Shown here: positions 7,805 to 16,980 of the stretch, piece after piece
How positions within the stretch are numbered: position 1 is the stretch's first letter
Layout of the letters: every line of letters starts with the position of its first letter
Source of the DNA: an uncultured Clostridia bacterium
GTDB taxonomy: Bacteria > Bacillota > Clostridia > Monoglobales > Monoglobaceae
DNA: 64,000 nucleotides
Direction: 5' to 3'
Assembly: GCA_910580105.1 (NCBI GenBank)
Contig: CAJTWN010000002.1
Span: forward strand, 124,001-188,000
Translations under genes and position numbers: made by a program
Notes under the pieces: generated by a model
Seen by the model: only the letters and a program-made list of their open reading frames with translations
Told to the model about the DNA's origin: nothing
Databases searched by the model: none

Positions 7805-8465
7805 TCCTGTTGTCCTCCAATTTTTTCTTCAAATTTTCAATTTCCTGTTCCAGCCGGCTGAGTTCAATAGCCACCGGATCCGGAATATGTACCTGATCAA
7901 GGTCAACGCCGCAGCAATCCAAAGAAGCCGCTGCCACCCGAACATTGTCACGTTTAACAATCCGGGCCGGAACACCCACGCAGGTGCTGTTGGGCGGTAT
8001 CTCTTTTAATACAACGGCGCCGGCAGCCACCTTGCTGTTGTCTCCAACGGTAAACGGACCCAAAATTTTTGCCCCGCTGCCGATGGTCACGTTCCTGCCG
8101 ATGGTCGGATGCCGCTTTCCTTTATCCTTTCCCGTTCCGCCAAGGGTGACACCCTGATAGATGGTACAATTATCTCCCACCACAGCGGTTTCGCCAATCA
8201 CGACGCCCATGCCATGGTCAATAAATACCCCCCTGCCAATCCGGGCCGCAGGATGGATTTCAATCCCTGTCTTTTTCCGGGTCCGTTTGGAAATCCAATC
8301 CGCAATGAAATGATGGCCTCTCTGTTCAAACCAATGGGCCATCCGGTGCCGGATCACTGCTTTGACGCCCGGATACAGAAAAAACACCTGCGCTCTTGTC
8401 CGCGCTGCCGGGTCACGTTCAAAAGCAATGGTTACATCGCTTCTAATTTCTTGAAAAAGTCCCAT
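7797..8465 (-). CDS. cysE: Serine O-acetyltransferase
   Basis: 222 residues. It acetylates serine with acetyl-CoA, the first step of cysteine synthesis. The N-terminal helical region is followed by a left-handed beta-helix of hexapeptide repeats, with FIDHGMGVVIGETAVVGDN carrying the active-site His and the GGTGKDKGKRHPTIG loop. The C-terminal tail after PARIV is longer than needed for catalysis. It is the first gene of cysE-cysS-mrnC, with a SigA promoter 50-80 bases upstream. No T-box leader is visible; the leader is too short for one. Confidence 0.95.
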   Translation of the reverse strand: MGLFQEIRSDVTIAFERDPAARTRAQVFFLYPGVKAVIRHRMAHWFEQRGHHFIADWISKRTRKKTGIEIHPAARIGRGVFIDHGMGVVIGETAVVGDNCTIYQGVTLGGTGKDKGKRHPTIGRNVTIGSGAKILGPFTVGDNSKVAAGAVVLKEIPPNSTCVGVPARIVKRDNVRVAAASLDCCGVDLDQVHIPDPVAIELSRLEQEIENLKKKLEDNRNG

Positions 8466-8515
8466 GAATTTCCTCCCTTCAACATATTTTTTTCCATCTC
8501 TGCATAAGTATATCT

Positions 8516-8544
8516 ATTATAACCTATTTTTTTCATATAGTAAA
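8516..8544 (-). promoter_or_regulatory. SigA-type promoter of cysE-cysS
   Basis: On the minus strand TTTACT (8539-8544), 17 bases and TATAAT (8516-8521). It leaves a leader of roughly 45 bases before the cysE start. Confidence 0.75.
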
Positions 8545-8568
8545 GTGTTAATTCTATATAATTTACGC

Positions 8569-8597
8569 TTGCTTTTTTAACCTGTCTGTAATATAAT
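8569..8597 (+). promoter_or_regulatory. SigA-type promoter of the HD-domain gene
   Basis: TTGCTT (8569-8574), 17 bases and TATAAT (8592-8597) on the plus strand, divergent from the cysE promoter. Confidence 0.7.
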
Positions 8598-8632
8598 AAG
8601 TACAATAAAACTTTGTAAAAGGAGATGAATGA

Positions 8633-9124
8633 ATGGTCAAAGAAACACACAAATCTTACGCTGAATTCTACAGCATTGTCGATGATTTACTTCATGCGCC
8701 TGATTTTGTAAAATTGGATCTTTTGAAACATCATTATGGCGTATCACGTATGCATCACTGTATCAATGTTGCTTACTATAGCTATATATTATGCAAAAAA
8801 TTACATCTTGACTACCGTGCAGTTGCAAGAGCCGGACTGCTCCATGATTTGTTCCATTACGAATGCAGCAAAAAACGTTTTGGAGCTCTGCGCCACGCGG
8901 CAATCCATCCCAAACTTGCCCTTCGCAACGCACAAAAGCTCACCACACTCAGCAAAAAAGAAAAGGACATTATAGTAAAACATATGTGGCTTTGCAGTAC
9001 AGCGGTTCCCCGTTATGCTGAATCCTATATTGTTTCCTGTGTGGATAAATACAGCGCGGTGGCGGAAGCTTTTTATGGAATGATACAATTATGCAAGCTT
9101 AAATTTGCATTGAAAAGTTACTAG
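8633..9124 (+). CDS. HD-domain phosphohydrolase-like protein
   Basis: 163 residues with the metal ligands of an HD domain: His41 or His42, His71-Asp72, His92, His117 and Asp138. Such proteins hydrolyse nucleotides or other phosphate esters; the exact substrate cannot be read here. The sequence is compact with no sensor or membrane part. The ATG at 8633 follows AGGAG at the right spacing; the two earlier ATGs are too close to it and out of frame. It is transcribed alone from its own promoter. Confidence 0.85.
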   Translation: MVKETHKSYAEFYSIVDDLLHAPDFVKLDLLKHHYGVSRMHHCINVAYYSYILCKKLHLDYRAVARAGLLHDLFHYECSKKRFGALRHAAIHPKLALRNAQKLTTLSKKEKDIIVKHMWLCSTAVPRYAESYIVSCVDKYSAVAEAFYGMIQLCKLKFALKSY

Positions 9125-9184
9125 ATAAAATATGAAAAATCTTCATATTTTAGAAGAAAAAAACTGAAGATAGGAGCGATATTC

Positions 9185-9634
9185 ATGAAAAAGTACATAG
9201 GAATTTTGGCAGCGGCGGTTTTGATGATGACTGCATTTTCGGCCTGTGATGCACCGGCCCCCGCTTCGGATACCAATAACACCAAACAGGAAGATCAAAC
9301 CACGAAGGCCGGACAGGAGGATACCTCCGCAAAGGAGGAATCCAAAGGAACCGAAGCCCCGTCTGTTACCGATGAAAAGGATGCTGACGCAACGGAAACT
9401 CCCTCTGTTTCTGATGAAGCTGCCTCTGATGATCAAACAAACAGCGTCAAGGGCGAGACCGACAACGATTCCTCTATCCGAAAAGATATTGACAGCATCG
9501 AAGAAATGATTGAACTCGGATTGTATGATGATGCACAGATGACCATCAACGCATTGAGAACCAGAAACCTTACGGCAAGCCAAAAGGTTGAAGTTGAAAA
9601 ATGGCAGAAAATTTTGGATGAGAAAAAGAAATAA
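9185..9634 (+). CDS. Acidic lipoprotein of unknown function
   Basis: 149 residues. A signal sequence of about 20 residues ends in the lipobox FSAC (Cys21), so it is probably exported and lipid-anchored. Residues 25-95 are a low-complexity linker rich in Asp, Glu, Thr and Ser. The last 50 residues form a predicted helical pair starting SIRKDIDSIEEMIE that resembles a small tetratricopeptide-like unit. A GGAGCG site precedes the ATG. I cannot assign a function. It is a single gene ended by the terminator at 9729-9767. Confidence 0.75.
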   Translation: MKKYIGILAAAVLMMTAFSACDAPAPASDTNNTKQEDQTTKAGQEDTSAKEESKGTEAPSVTDEKDADATETPSVSDEAASDDQTNSVKGETDNDSSIRKDIDSIEEMIELGLYDDAQMTINALRTRNLTASQKVEVEKWQKILDEKKK

Positions 9635-9728
9635 TTTCTTTCCTTTTTATACCGGGCAGTGGATTCCCTGCCATTTAACTTTTGGCAATTGAACACTGGC
9701 TGCATCTAAATCTATCATTTATTGTTTA

Positions 9729-9767
9729 TAAAAAACGGTGTGTAATTTGTTTACACACCGTTTTTTT
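9729..9767. terminator. Bidirectional terminator between lipoprotein and V-ATPase operon
   Basis: ACGGTGTGTAA pairs with TTACACACCGT around a short TTTG loop, with A-run and T-run flanks, so it can end both the plus-strand lipoprotein gene and the minus-strand ATPase operon. Confidence 0.85.
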
Positions 9768-9789
9768 GTTAAATTCTTTGATACAGTAT

Positions 9790-10407
9790 TTATTTCTTTT
9801 TTTCCTTCTGCGCTTTGATGACCTTTAAACGGGAGAATTCTTCCCGGTCCTTTTCTTCCAAAGCATTTTGGATATGTTTTGTCTCTGCTTCATAACGGGG
9901 AATCATGATATTTTTCAACGCATTTGCACGCTTTTGCGTCTTTTTGATATTGTCCGCCAAACGATAGACAGAGTTCTCAATTTCTGCCAGCATCCGGGTC
10001 AGCTTTTTCACATCGTTGAACCGTAAAACCGCTTCGTCAAGGGACGAAGTCGTATTTCTCATTCCATAGGCCGGCTTCTTCTGCTTATCATCCATCAATA
10101 CAATTGGAATTTCAACTCCCATTACGCTTCGGAATTTTACTTCAAGGGAATTCTCAACATCCACCGCAAAACCTATTTTTTCAACGGTATCAATACCAAT
10201 ATCAACATTTGCCTGCTGCAAAGCAGAATAGGCAGATGTAAAAATGGTTTCAATTTCTTCCTGAATCTTTTTCGCAGCATCTATCAGATTCATCATCTCA
10301 CGAATCAGAATATTCCGCTTTTTGTCCAGAAGTCCATATCCGGTTTTACAAAGTGAAAGTGTATTTTTGGCAATAATCAGATTTCCTTTGGTTGGTACCA
10401 TTGCCAT
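9790..10407 (-). CDS. ntpD: V-type ATPase subunit D (central stalk)
   Basis: 205 residues, last gene of the operon. It is the rotor shaft that turns inside the A3B3 head. It starts with the family N-terminus VPTKGNLI, and both ends form long helices, the C-terminal one Lys/Glu-rich (KKTQKRANALKN onward). A GGGAGGG site precedes the ATG at 10407, 13 bases after the end of the B gene. Confidence 0.95.
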   Translation of the reverse strand: MAMVPTKGNLIIAKNTLSLCKTGYGLLDKKRNILIREMMNLIDAAKKIQEEIETIFTSAYSALQQANVDIGIDTVEKIGFAVDVENSLEVKFRSVMGVEIPIVLMDDKQKKPAYGMRNTTSSLDEAVLRFNDVKKLTRMLAEIENSVYRLADNIKKTQKRANALKNIMIPRYEAETKHIQNALEEKDREEFSRLKVIKAQKEKKK

Positions 10408-10420
10408 AAGCTATCCCTCC

Positions 10421-11794
10421 CTATTGGGCGTAATGTGCATCAAGTGTTTCCGGAGAAATACGATCAAGCTCTGTCCTCGGCAGAATCCTCAGCATCTCCC
10501 AAGCGATCTCCATCGTCTGCCGGATACTGCGGTTCTCATCTTTTCCCTGACCTACAAAATTTTCTTCAAATGCCAGGCCAAACTTCATGTAAAGTTTATC
10601 CGTCTCCGAGAGCTCATCCTCGCCGATAACCGAAGCCAGCGCCCGTATTTCCTGCACGCGGGCATAAGAGCTGAACAGCTGGTTGCTGACTTCCGGATGG
10701 TCTGCCGTGGTATACTTTTCACCAATTCCATCCTTCATCAAACGGGACAGGGAGGGCAGCACCGAAATCGGCGGATAGATATTTTTCTGAGAAAGGGCAC
10801 GGTCAAGGACGATCTGCCCCTCTGTAATATATCCGGTAAGGTCGGGAATCGGATGGGTAATATCATCGTTTGGCATGGTCAAAATCGGAATCTGGGTCAC
10901 AGAACCACTGCTTCCCTTGATCATTCCTGCCCGTTCATACAAGGATGCCAGGTCCGAATACAGATAGCCCGGATACCCCTTTCTGGACGGGATCTCTTGT
11001 TTTGAAGAAGAAATCTCACGCAGCGCTTCGCAGTATGATGTAATATCCGTTAAAATAACCAGAACGTGCATATTATGTTCAAATGCGAGATATTCCGCAG
11101 CGGTCAATGCACAGCGCGGCGTCAAAATTCTTTCAACAACCGGGTCAGATGAGGTGTTGATAAACATAACGCTGTGACCAATAGCGCCGGAACGTTCAAA
11201 CGCTGAAATGAAATAGTTTGCCACATCGTGTTTGACACCCATTGCGCCAAAAACAATGGCAAATTCCTGCCCTTCTTCTTCAGCAATTTTGGACTGTGTT
11301 GCAATCTGCACAGCCAAATTGTCATGCGGCATACCATTGCCTGAAAAAATCGGCAATTTCTGCCCTTTAATCAAGGTCGTCAGCCCATCAATCGCCGAGA
11401 TACCGGTTTGGATAAATGAACGGGGATATTCGCGTGATACAGGGTTCATTGGCTTGCCGTTAATATCCATATACTTATCGGTATAAACCGGACCTAACCC
11501 ATCAATCGGATGACCGATGCCGTCAAACTTCCGTCCCAGAATCTCAAGGGACAAAGGAAGCATCAGCGGTTTTCCGGTGGGTTTGGTAATGGTATTGGTC
11601 AGGGAGATGCCTGCGGTTCCCTCAAAAACCTGGATGACCGCAAATTCTTCGGTCAGTTCAACGACCCTTCCAATCCGCTTTTCACCATCGTCCACTGTAA
11701 TTTCAACGATTTCATCATAAGCAATATCTTTCATTCCCTCAATGATGACCAGCGAACCGCTGAGGTCATTGAGGCCCATATACTGCAAAGCCAT
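10421..11794 (-). CDS. ntpB: V-type ATPase subunit B
   Basis: About 457 residues, the non-catalytic head subunit. Instead of a P-loop it has SGNGMPHDNLAVQIA, as expected for B; FAIVFGAMGV, INTSSDPVVERI and the SVTQIPILTMPNDDITHPIPD stretch are typical. The frame is open upstream to 11827, but the AAGGAG site places the start at the ATG at 11794. It follows the A gene closely in the same operon. Confidence 0.97.
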   Translation of the reverse strand: MALQYMGLNDLSGSLVIIEGMKDIAYDEIVEITVDDGEKRIGRVVELTEEFAVIQVFEGTAGISLTNTITKPTGKPLMLPLSLEILGRKFDGIGHPIDGLGPVYTDKYMDINGKPMNPVSREYPRSFIQTGISAIDGLTTLIKGQKLPIFSGNGMPHDNLAVQIATQSKIAEEEGQEFAIVFGAMGVKHDVANYFISAFERSGAIGHSVMFINTSSDPVVERILTPRCALTAAEYLAFEHNMHVLVILTDITSYCEALREISSSKQEIPSRKGYPGYLYSDLASLYERAGMIKGSSGSVTQIPILTMPNDDITHPIPDLTGYITEGQIVLDRALSQKNIYPPISVLPSLSRLMKDGIGEKYTTADHPEVSNQLFSSYARVQEIRALASVIGEDELSETDKLYMKFGLAFEENFVGQGKDENRSIRQTMEIAWEMLRILPRTELDRISPETLDAHYAQ

Positions 11795-11828
11795 GCTATC
11801 ACTCCTTTTGCCGCGACAGTCCGTCATT

Positions 11829-13580
11829 TTAGAAGGACAGTTGTTTTATCTCTTCAAAAATCCCGTCAAATTTTTCAAGATTATCGTTCTCAATATCGTA
11901 TTTCATCTTTATCACCCGGTCAAAAATACCGCTTTTCTGAATCTGCGAGAGCGGAATAGACTGCTCAATAACCAGTTCCCTGCACTTTTCATAGAGATAA
12001 AGAATCACTTTAAGCATTTTATATTGTTTATTCAACGGCACATACGTATCGGTGGCATTGTAAGCGTTCTGCTGCAGGAATCCCACACGGATAACCCTCG
12101 CAACTTCAAGGGTCAGCCGCTGATCCTCCGGAAGAACGTCCGCGCCAATCAATTTGACAATATCCATCAATGAACTTTCTTCCTGCAGGATTTTGATAAC
12201 CTCCGCCCGGTCCGGAATAAAATCCTCACTCACATTTTCCGTATACCAAGGCGTCAAGTCATCCACATATTCACTATAGCTGGAAAGCCAGTTGATTGCC
12301 GGATAATGTCTTGCATATGCCAACTCTTTGTCCAGACCCCAGAAACAGCGGATAAAACGCTTTGTATTCTGGGTGACAGGCTCTGAAAAGTCACCGCCCT
12401 GGGGTGAAACAGCCCCGATAATGGACACGCTGCCTTCCCGGTCGTTCAGTGTTTTCACATAGCCGGCACGTTCATAAAACTCAGAAAGCCGGGAAGGCAG
12501 ATAGGCAGGAAATCCTTCTTCCGCCGGCATTTCTTCCAGACGTCCGGAAATTTCACGCAGGGCCTCTGCCCACCGGGAGGTCGAATCCGCCATAATGGCA
12601 ACATGATAGCCCATGTCCCGGTAATATTCTGCCAGCGTCACACCGGTATATATTGACGCTTCACGGGCCGCCACCGGCATATTGGAGGTATTGGCAATCA
12701 GCAGGGTCCGGTTCATCAGCGGCTGTCCGGATTTCGGGTCGATCAGACCAGTAAAATCCTCCAGAACCTCTGTCATCTCGTTTCCCCGTTCACCGCATCC
12801 AATGTAAATAATAATATCCGCATCCGACCATTTTGCCAGCTGATGCTGGGTCATTGTTTTTCCGGTTCCAAAACCGCCCGGAATCGCCGCCGTTCCGCCT
12901 TTTGCAAGGGGAAACAGAACGTCCACAATCCGCTGGCCGGTAATCAGGGGCATCGAGATCGCCTCACGCGTGCGATATGGACGCGGCGTGCGGATCGGCC
13001 ATTGCTGCACAAGGCGTATTTCCACCTTATCTCCCAGCTCTGTCCTTACCACCGCAATTGTATCTTTACAGTTATATTTTCCGTCTGCCGCCGCTTTCTC
13101 AATCACTCCGGAAACATCCGGCGGAATCATCACCTTATGTTTGACAAGGGATGTTTCTTCCAATTCTGCAATCACAGTACAGGGGGAAACCTGATCACCT
13201 TCCCGCACCGTCATCCGGACATCCCATTCTTTCTCCATATCCACCGCATCCGGCCGAAGCCCTCTGGAAATAAAAGCGCCGGACATTTCCTCAATTGACC
13301 GCAGCGGCCTTTCAATACCATCAAATATGTTTCCGATCAGCCCCGGCCCCAAAGTGACCGACATCGGCTTTCCCGTAGAAGTAACCGGTTCGCCAATCCG
13401 CAGGCCGGATGTTTCTTCATAAACCTGGATGATGGTTGCATCCCCATGTACGGCAATGACTTCGCCAATGATACGCTCATGCCCCACATAAACCGTCTCC
13501 AGCATCTGCAGCCACGGCGCATTTTTTACCGTTACAACCGGACCGTTGATTCCATAAATACAGGCTGTTCTATTTGGCAC
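11829..13580 (-). CDS. ntpA: V-type ATPase subunit A (catalytic)
   Basis: 583 residues, the catalytic head subunit. The P-loop GGFGTGKT is at 235-242, IGCGERGNE follows, and ADSTSRWAEALREISGRL is the conserved nucleotide-site region. The long non-homologous insert typical of A subunits occupies about residues 110-190. The start is a GTG at 13580 behind GGGGTGAGG. It couples ATP synthesis or hydrolysis to ion flow through the membrane rotor. Confidence 0.97.
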   Translation of the reverse strand: MPNRTACIYGINGPVVTVKNAPWLQMLETVYVGHERIIGEVIAVHGDATIIQVYEETSGLRIGEPVTSTGKPMSVTLGPGLIGNIFDGIERPLRSIEEMSGAFISRGLRPDAVDMEKEWDVRMTVREGDQVSPCTVIAELEETSLVKHKVMIPPDVSGVIEKAAADGKYNCKDTIAVVRTELGDKVEIRLVQQWPIRTPRPYRTREAISMPLITGQRIVDVLFPLAKGGTAAIPGGFGTGKTMTQHQLAKWSDADIIIYIGCGERGNEMTEVLEDFTGLIDPKSGQPLMNRTLLIANTSNMPVAAREASIYTGVTLAEYYRDMGYHVAIMADSTSRWAEALREISGRLEEMPAEEGFPAYLPSRLSEFYERAGYVKTLNDREGSVSIIGAVSPQGGDFSEPVTQNTKRFIRCFWGLDKELAYARHYPAINWLSSYSEYVDDLTPWYTENVSEDFIPDRAEVIKILQEESSLMDIVKLIGADVLPEDQRLTLEVARVIRVGFLQQNAYNATDTYVPLNKQYKMLKVILYLYEKCRELVIEQSIPLSQIQKSGIFDRVIKMKYDIENDNLEKFDGIFEEIKQLSF

Positions 13581-13593
13581 GCTTCCTCACCCC

Positions 13594-14178
13594 TTATTCA
13601 ATAATCAGTCCGCTGCTGCTGTAAAATTTGTCCTTTTGTTCCTCCAGCTTTGCAGCCAGCGAACAGTCAACATACAGCCGGGCTTCCTCATTCTTCAAAA
13701 TAAATCCGCCGATTATGTCCTTTTTGGATACTGCAAAGGTATAGGGCCACTTCGCAAACAGCTCTTTAAGCTTTGGAATATCCGCTTCCATTGCAATACA
13801 TTCTGTTCCGGCCCTGTCAAATATCTCTGTATAGGGCTGCATCTCCTTTTCCAGATATGCAGTGTATTTCTCCGTCCGGGTAAATGCCTGCAAGTTCTCT
13901 GTCACCTTTAAAAATACCTCATCGAACACCCGTCCCCGGTTCTGTATCAGCGCCGTATGCAGCTCGTTTTTACGGCGGGCAAGGGTCAGGCTGATTTCAT
14001 ACCTGTATCTGGTCTTATAATCAGCGATTGCCTTTTCTGCTTTTTTCCTCAGCGCCTTTTCCTGTTCTTCCAGCTCCTTTTGCATCTGCGTATTATACGC
14101 TTTGACCGAAGAAAGCTTCTTTCCCGTTGCCTCAGAAAACAGTGCGCTTGCAAATTTGGACAGTGCATCATTTGCCAT
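13594..14178 (-). CDS. ntpE: V-type ATPase subunit E (peripheral stalk)
   Basis: About 194 residues, with a long charged N-terminal helix (ELEEQEKALRKKAEKA region) and a folded C-terminal domain ending DKFYSSSGLIIE. It joins the catalytic head to subunit I with the G/H partner. The frame stays open to 14229, but GAGGTG eight bases before the ATG at 14178 fixes the start at MANDALSK. Confidence 0.92.
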   Translation of the reverse strand: MANDALSKFASALFSEATGKKLSSVKAYNTQMQKELEEQEKALRKKAEKAIADYKTRYRYEISLTLARRKNELHTALIQNRGRVFDEVFLKVTENLQAFTRTEKYTAYLEKEMQPYTEIFDRAGTECIAMEADIPKLKELFAKWPYTFAVSKKDIIGGFILKNEEARLYVDCSLAAKLEEQKDKFYSSSGLIIE

Positions 14179-14267
14179 TTCAATCACCTCAATTTCGTCT
14201 ATCCTGCTGTGCTGAAATCTCTCTTTCACACTATGAAGGGACGTACATGCTTCCCCTCCGCTTCACC

Positions 14268-14576
14268 TCATAGCTTCACGCCAATGGCATCCTTTACATA
14301 ATTCAAGATATAGTCATCCGGCCGGTTGGATCCGTGCCGGTCAGGAAGTTCCACAATCAGCGGGATCCGGTTGTTAATCTTCTGCTCTTCAATATACGCA
14401 GGACAAAGGTCCACCAGCTTTTCCGTCACAAGCAGAACTGCAACCTCTTTGTCCTCCAGGACACGGTCGAAAGCCTGTTTGAAATTATCGGCATCATGTA
14501 CGACAACGCCTTCGACACCGGCAAGACGCATCCCGATTTGTGTATCTATATTGTCACTAATCAAATAAAACTTCAT
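14268..14576 (-). CDS. ntpG: V-type ATPase subunit F
   Basis: 102 residues with the small alpha/beta fold of the F subunit: MKFYLISD at the start, VLLVTEKLVD in the middle and IPLIVELPDRHGS near the C-terminus. It binds D on the central stalk. GGGAGG stands before the ATG at 14576. Confidence 0.93.
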   Translation of the reverse strand: MKFYLISDNIDTQIGMRLAGVEGVVVHDADNFKQAFDRVLEDKEVAVLLVTEKLVDLCPAYIEEQKINNRIPLIVELPDRHGSNRPDDYILNYVKDAIGVKL

Positions 14577-14600
14577 GCGTATGCCTCCCGCTCCGCGCCC

Positions 14601-15032
14601 TTATTGGAATAAAATAAGTAAGGAGATAATCAAACCATACAAGGCAATACCTTCTGCCAATGCAACGAAAATCAAAGATTTACCCATAATTTTCGGATCC
14701 TCGGAAATTGCGCCCAAAGCCGCTGACGCAGAAGATGCAACTGCGATGCCGGCACCAACACAGGCAAGCCCTGTGGAAAGGGCCGCGCCCAGAAATTTCA
14801 TACCGCTGTCTGCCGCAGCCGCAGCGCCGGAAGCGGCATTCGCTGCAAATACATCCACATTTCCCGTCCACATGCCGACCGTGAGCACGGCCAAAATCCC
14901 AAAAAATGATAACAAATTAACGGCAATTGCACCCTTCATCTTTGCGCCACGAAGCTGAAATCCATAATGTGCCACCAAAGGTACAGCTATCGCCAGAGTA
15001 ATCACAACAAACATTACAATTGTTTTCAACAT
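14601..15032 (-). CDS. ntpK: V-type ATPase subunit K (proteolipid ring)
   Basis: 143 residues. The C-terminal half (81-143) is a normal c-type hairpin with a Gly/Ala-rich helix, SEDP loop at 110-113 and the ion-carrying Glu127 in LAEGIALYG. The N-terminal half has two further hydrophobic segments (about 4-22 and 35-57) and an Ala-rich linker but no second carboxylate, so each polypeptide carries one ion site. I see no Gln of the kind that marks known Na-binding rings, so ion choice is open. The start is the ATG at 15032 behind GGAGG, not the TTG at 15047. Confidence 0.93.
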   Translation of the reverse strand: MLKTIVMFVVITLAIAVPLVAHYGFQLRGAKMKGAIAVNLLSFFGILAVLTVGMWTGNVDVFAANAASGAAAAADSGMKFLGAALSTGLACVGAGIAVASSASAALGAISEDPKIMGKSLIFVALAEGIALYGLIISLLILFQ

Positions 15033-15075
15033 TTTACATTCCTCCAAAACAAGAATTTATTTCGTATCGCATTAT

Positions 15076-16980
15076 TTACTGATTGGTAGGTTTGAATTCA
15101 CGGCCGCCGCCGTCATAAAAGCGGCTGAACATCTCGTAAAAGCCCAGACGCAGAACCTGAATGCCCACGATCAGACCCTCCAGGCCAATTACCAAAAGAT
15201 TGCCGAATATTGCTATTCCAATGGAAGCGCCTGTATTCATGGTGGTCATAAACATGACCACTACCGACATCATTCCCGCATGGTTCAGTGCAAACGCGCC
15301 GACACGGAGAAAGGACACCGTATTGGTCACAAAGCTGAGTACGATTTCAAACAGTTCGAAAAACGCCTCCACAAAGAAACCGCCCTTCTCCTTTGGCATC
15401 CAGTCCTTCTTTTTGGCCGCAAGCTTACCCAGCGGTTCCTGCAAAAAGATCAGCAGCAGGGAAACCACAATCAAAATCGCCGCAAAGATCAGCGGCTGTG
15501 TACTGCCAAGGAGCATCTGCATCGCACAGTAGAGTACAACCGCATAAAATACCATACCCGCAACACCATTCTGTGAAAACCATATCTTCTGCCAGTCCCG
15601 CTGCCGGATACCATTGATAATGTTAAACACCATACAAATCAGGATAATCACAACACCCAGCACAACGGAATAAATCAGGGTCTGCATCATAGTCTGGCTG
15701 TTTTCAAAGGGAGTGTACCAAATCGGCTGCAAAAGGGCATGTTCTGATTCAAACCCAAAAACCGAACCATACAAAAACCCAAAAAGTATCGAAGAAGTCC
15801 CGATAAATGGCAGCAATTTGGCCAAAAACCCGCCTTTTTTCATAGCAATCATTGCAACACCAATCAGCAGAAGACAGGCGCCGTGTCCCACATCGCCAAA
15901 CATAATGCCAAAGAGCAGTGTATACACAACCGCAAGGAACACCGTGGGATCCATCTCGTTATAACTGGGCACCCCGTACATCCGCACAAATTCTTCAAAA
16001 GGCTTGAATATCTTATAATTCCGAATCTTTGTCGGCGGCGTCAGATGTTTCACCGCAGACGGGTCATCGACAATGATGGTACATTCGGGATCACCTTCCG
16101 CCTTTTTCACAAGCCGCTTGGCTTCCCGTGCCTCCATCCAACCGGTGATATAGAACGTATTCTTTGTATGGGGTGCAAACCGTTTAATCGCATGCAGGTC
16201 ATATTCAAATTTTATATCTGCATACGCCCGCAAAAGGTCTTCCTCCTGTGCGGCAACAGTTCGGTCAATCTGCGTCCGCAGACTGTCAATCTCCTTCTGC
16301 CATTCCACATTTTTTTGCTTAATTCTTTCCACAATTTCCGCCGGTGTTCCCTCTTCGTCCCCATCCAGACGGAACCGCTCGAAATACATGGTGGCAAAAA
16401 TATGGTCAATCTTTTTGGACATGTCCTGCGATACCACATAAAATCCCCAGACATAATCTCTGTCCCTGGTCAGCTCCACAAAGTATACCGGAAAATCTTT
16501 AAGGTAGTCATCAATTTTTGTATGGCTGGTCACCGGCATCCGTCCGAACCGGAACTTTAAATATTTCAGTTTAATCAGATCGTCAATATGCACATTGGCA
16601 TCCATAATCGGCGAAAGGGTTTCCTCCACCACTCTGGCATGTGCAATCTGAGCCTCCAGATACTCCAGTCTTCCTTTCAGCGCATGAATCTTTTCGTCAA
16701 ACACGTCAATATATTGTGTCAGTTCCTCGTCCGTAAAATTTTCTTTATGACGCTTGACATTTTTGTAATCAATGTCAGCATATTCAAACACTTCGATAAA
16801 ACGCTTCAGGACCCCGTCGTACGGATTCACCTCTGTACTCGGCAAAAAACCTTGGGTGTTTTTCAGCGCAGTCAGCGGATTCTCCAACTCAATTGCACAG
16901 TCCATTACATAGTCTGCAACGATTTTATCATAATGTTTCAAGGTACCGACCACACTGACAAATTTCATTCTCGAAATCAT
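15076..16980 (-). CDS. ntpI: V-type ATPase subunit I (membrane stator)
   Basis: 634 residues: an N-terminal cytosolic half with coiled coil (about 90-140 and 210-260) and a C-terminal half with seven or eight membrane segments, including FGIMFGDVGHGACLLLIG, YGSVFGFE and VSFLRVGAFALNHAGM. The conserved Arg of SFLRVGAFAL forms the ion half-channels with the K ring. The ATG overlaps the stop of the C gene (ATGA) and is preceded by GGGGAGG. Confidence 0.95.
   Translation of the reverse strand: MISRMKFVSVVGTLKHYDKIVADYVMDCAIELENPLTALKNTQGFLPSTEVNPYDGVLKRFIEVFEYADIDYKNVKRHKENFTDEELTQYIDVFDEKIHALKGRLEYLEAQIAHARVVEETLSPIMDANVHIDDLIKLKYLKFRFGRMPVTSHTKIDDYLKDFPVYFVELTRDRDYVWGFYVVSQDMSKKIDHIFATMYFERFRLDGDEEGTPAEIVERIKQKNVEWQKEIDSLRTQIDRTVAAQEEDLLRAYADIKFEYDLHAIKRFAPHTKNTFYITGWMEAREAKRLVKKAEGDPECTIIVDDPSAVKHLTPPTKIRNYKIFKPFEEFVRMYGVPSYNEMDPTVFLAVVYTLLFGIMFGDVGHGACLLLIGVAMIAMKKGGFLAKLLPFIGTSSILFGFLYGSVFGFESEHALLQPIWYTPFENSQTMMQTLIYSVVLGVVIILICMVFNIINGIRQRDWQKIWFSQNGVAGMVFYAVVLYCAMQMLLGSTQPLIFAAILIVVSLLLIFLQEPLGKLAAKKKDWMPKEKGGFFVEAFFELFEIVLSFVTNTVSFLRVGAFALNHAGMMSVVVMFMTTMNTGASIGIAIFGNLLVIGLEGLIVGIQVLRLGFYEMFSRFYDGGGREFKPTNQ

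Noticed and set aside
8466..8632. T-box riboswitch in front of cysE-cysS
   Set aside because: The predicted leader is only about 45 bases and shows no T-box or antiterminator sequence.
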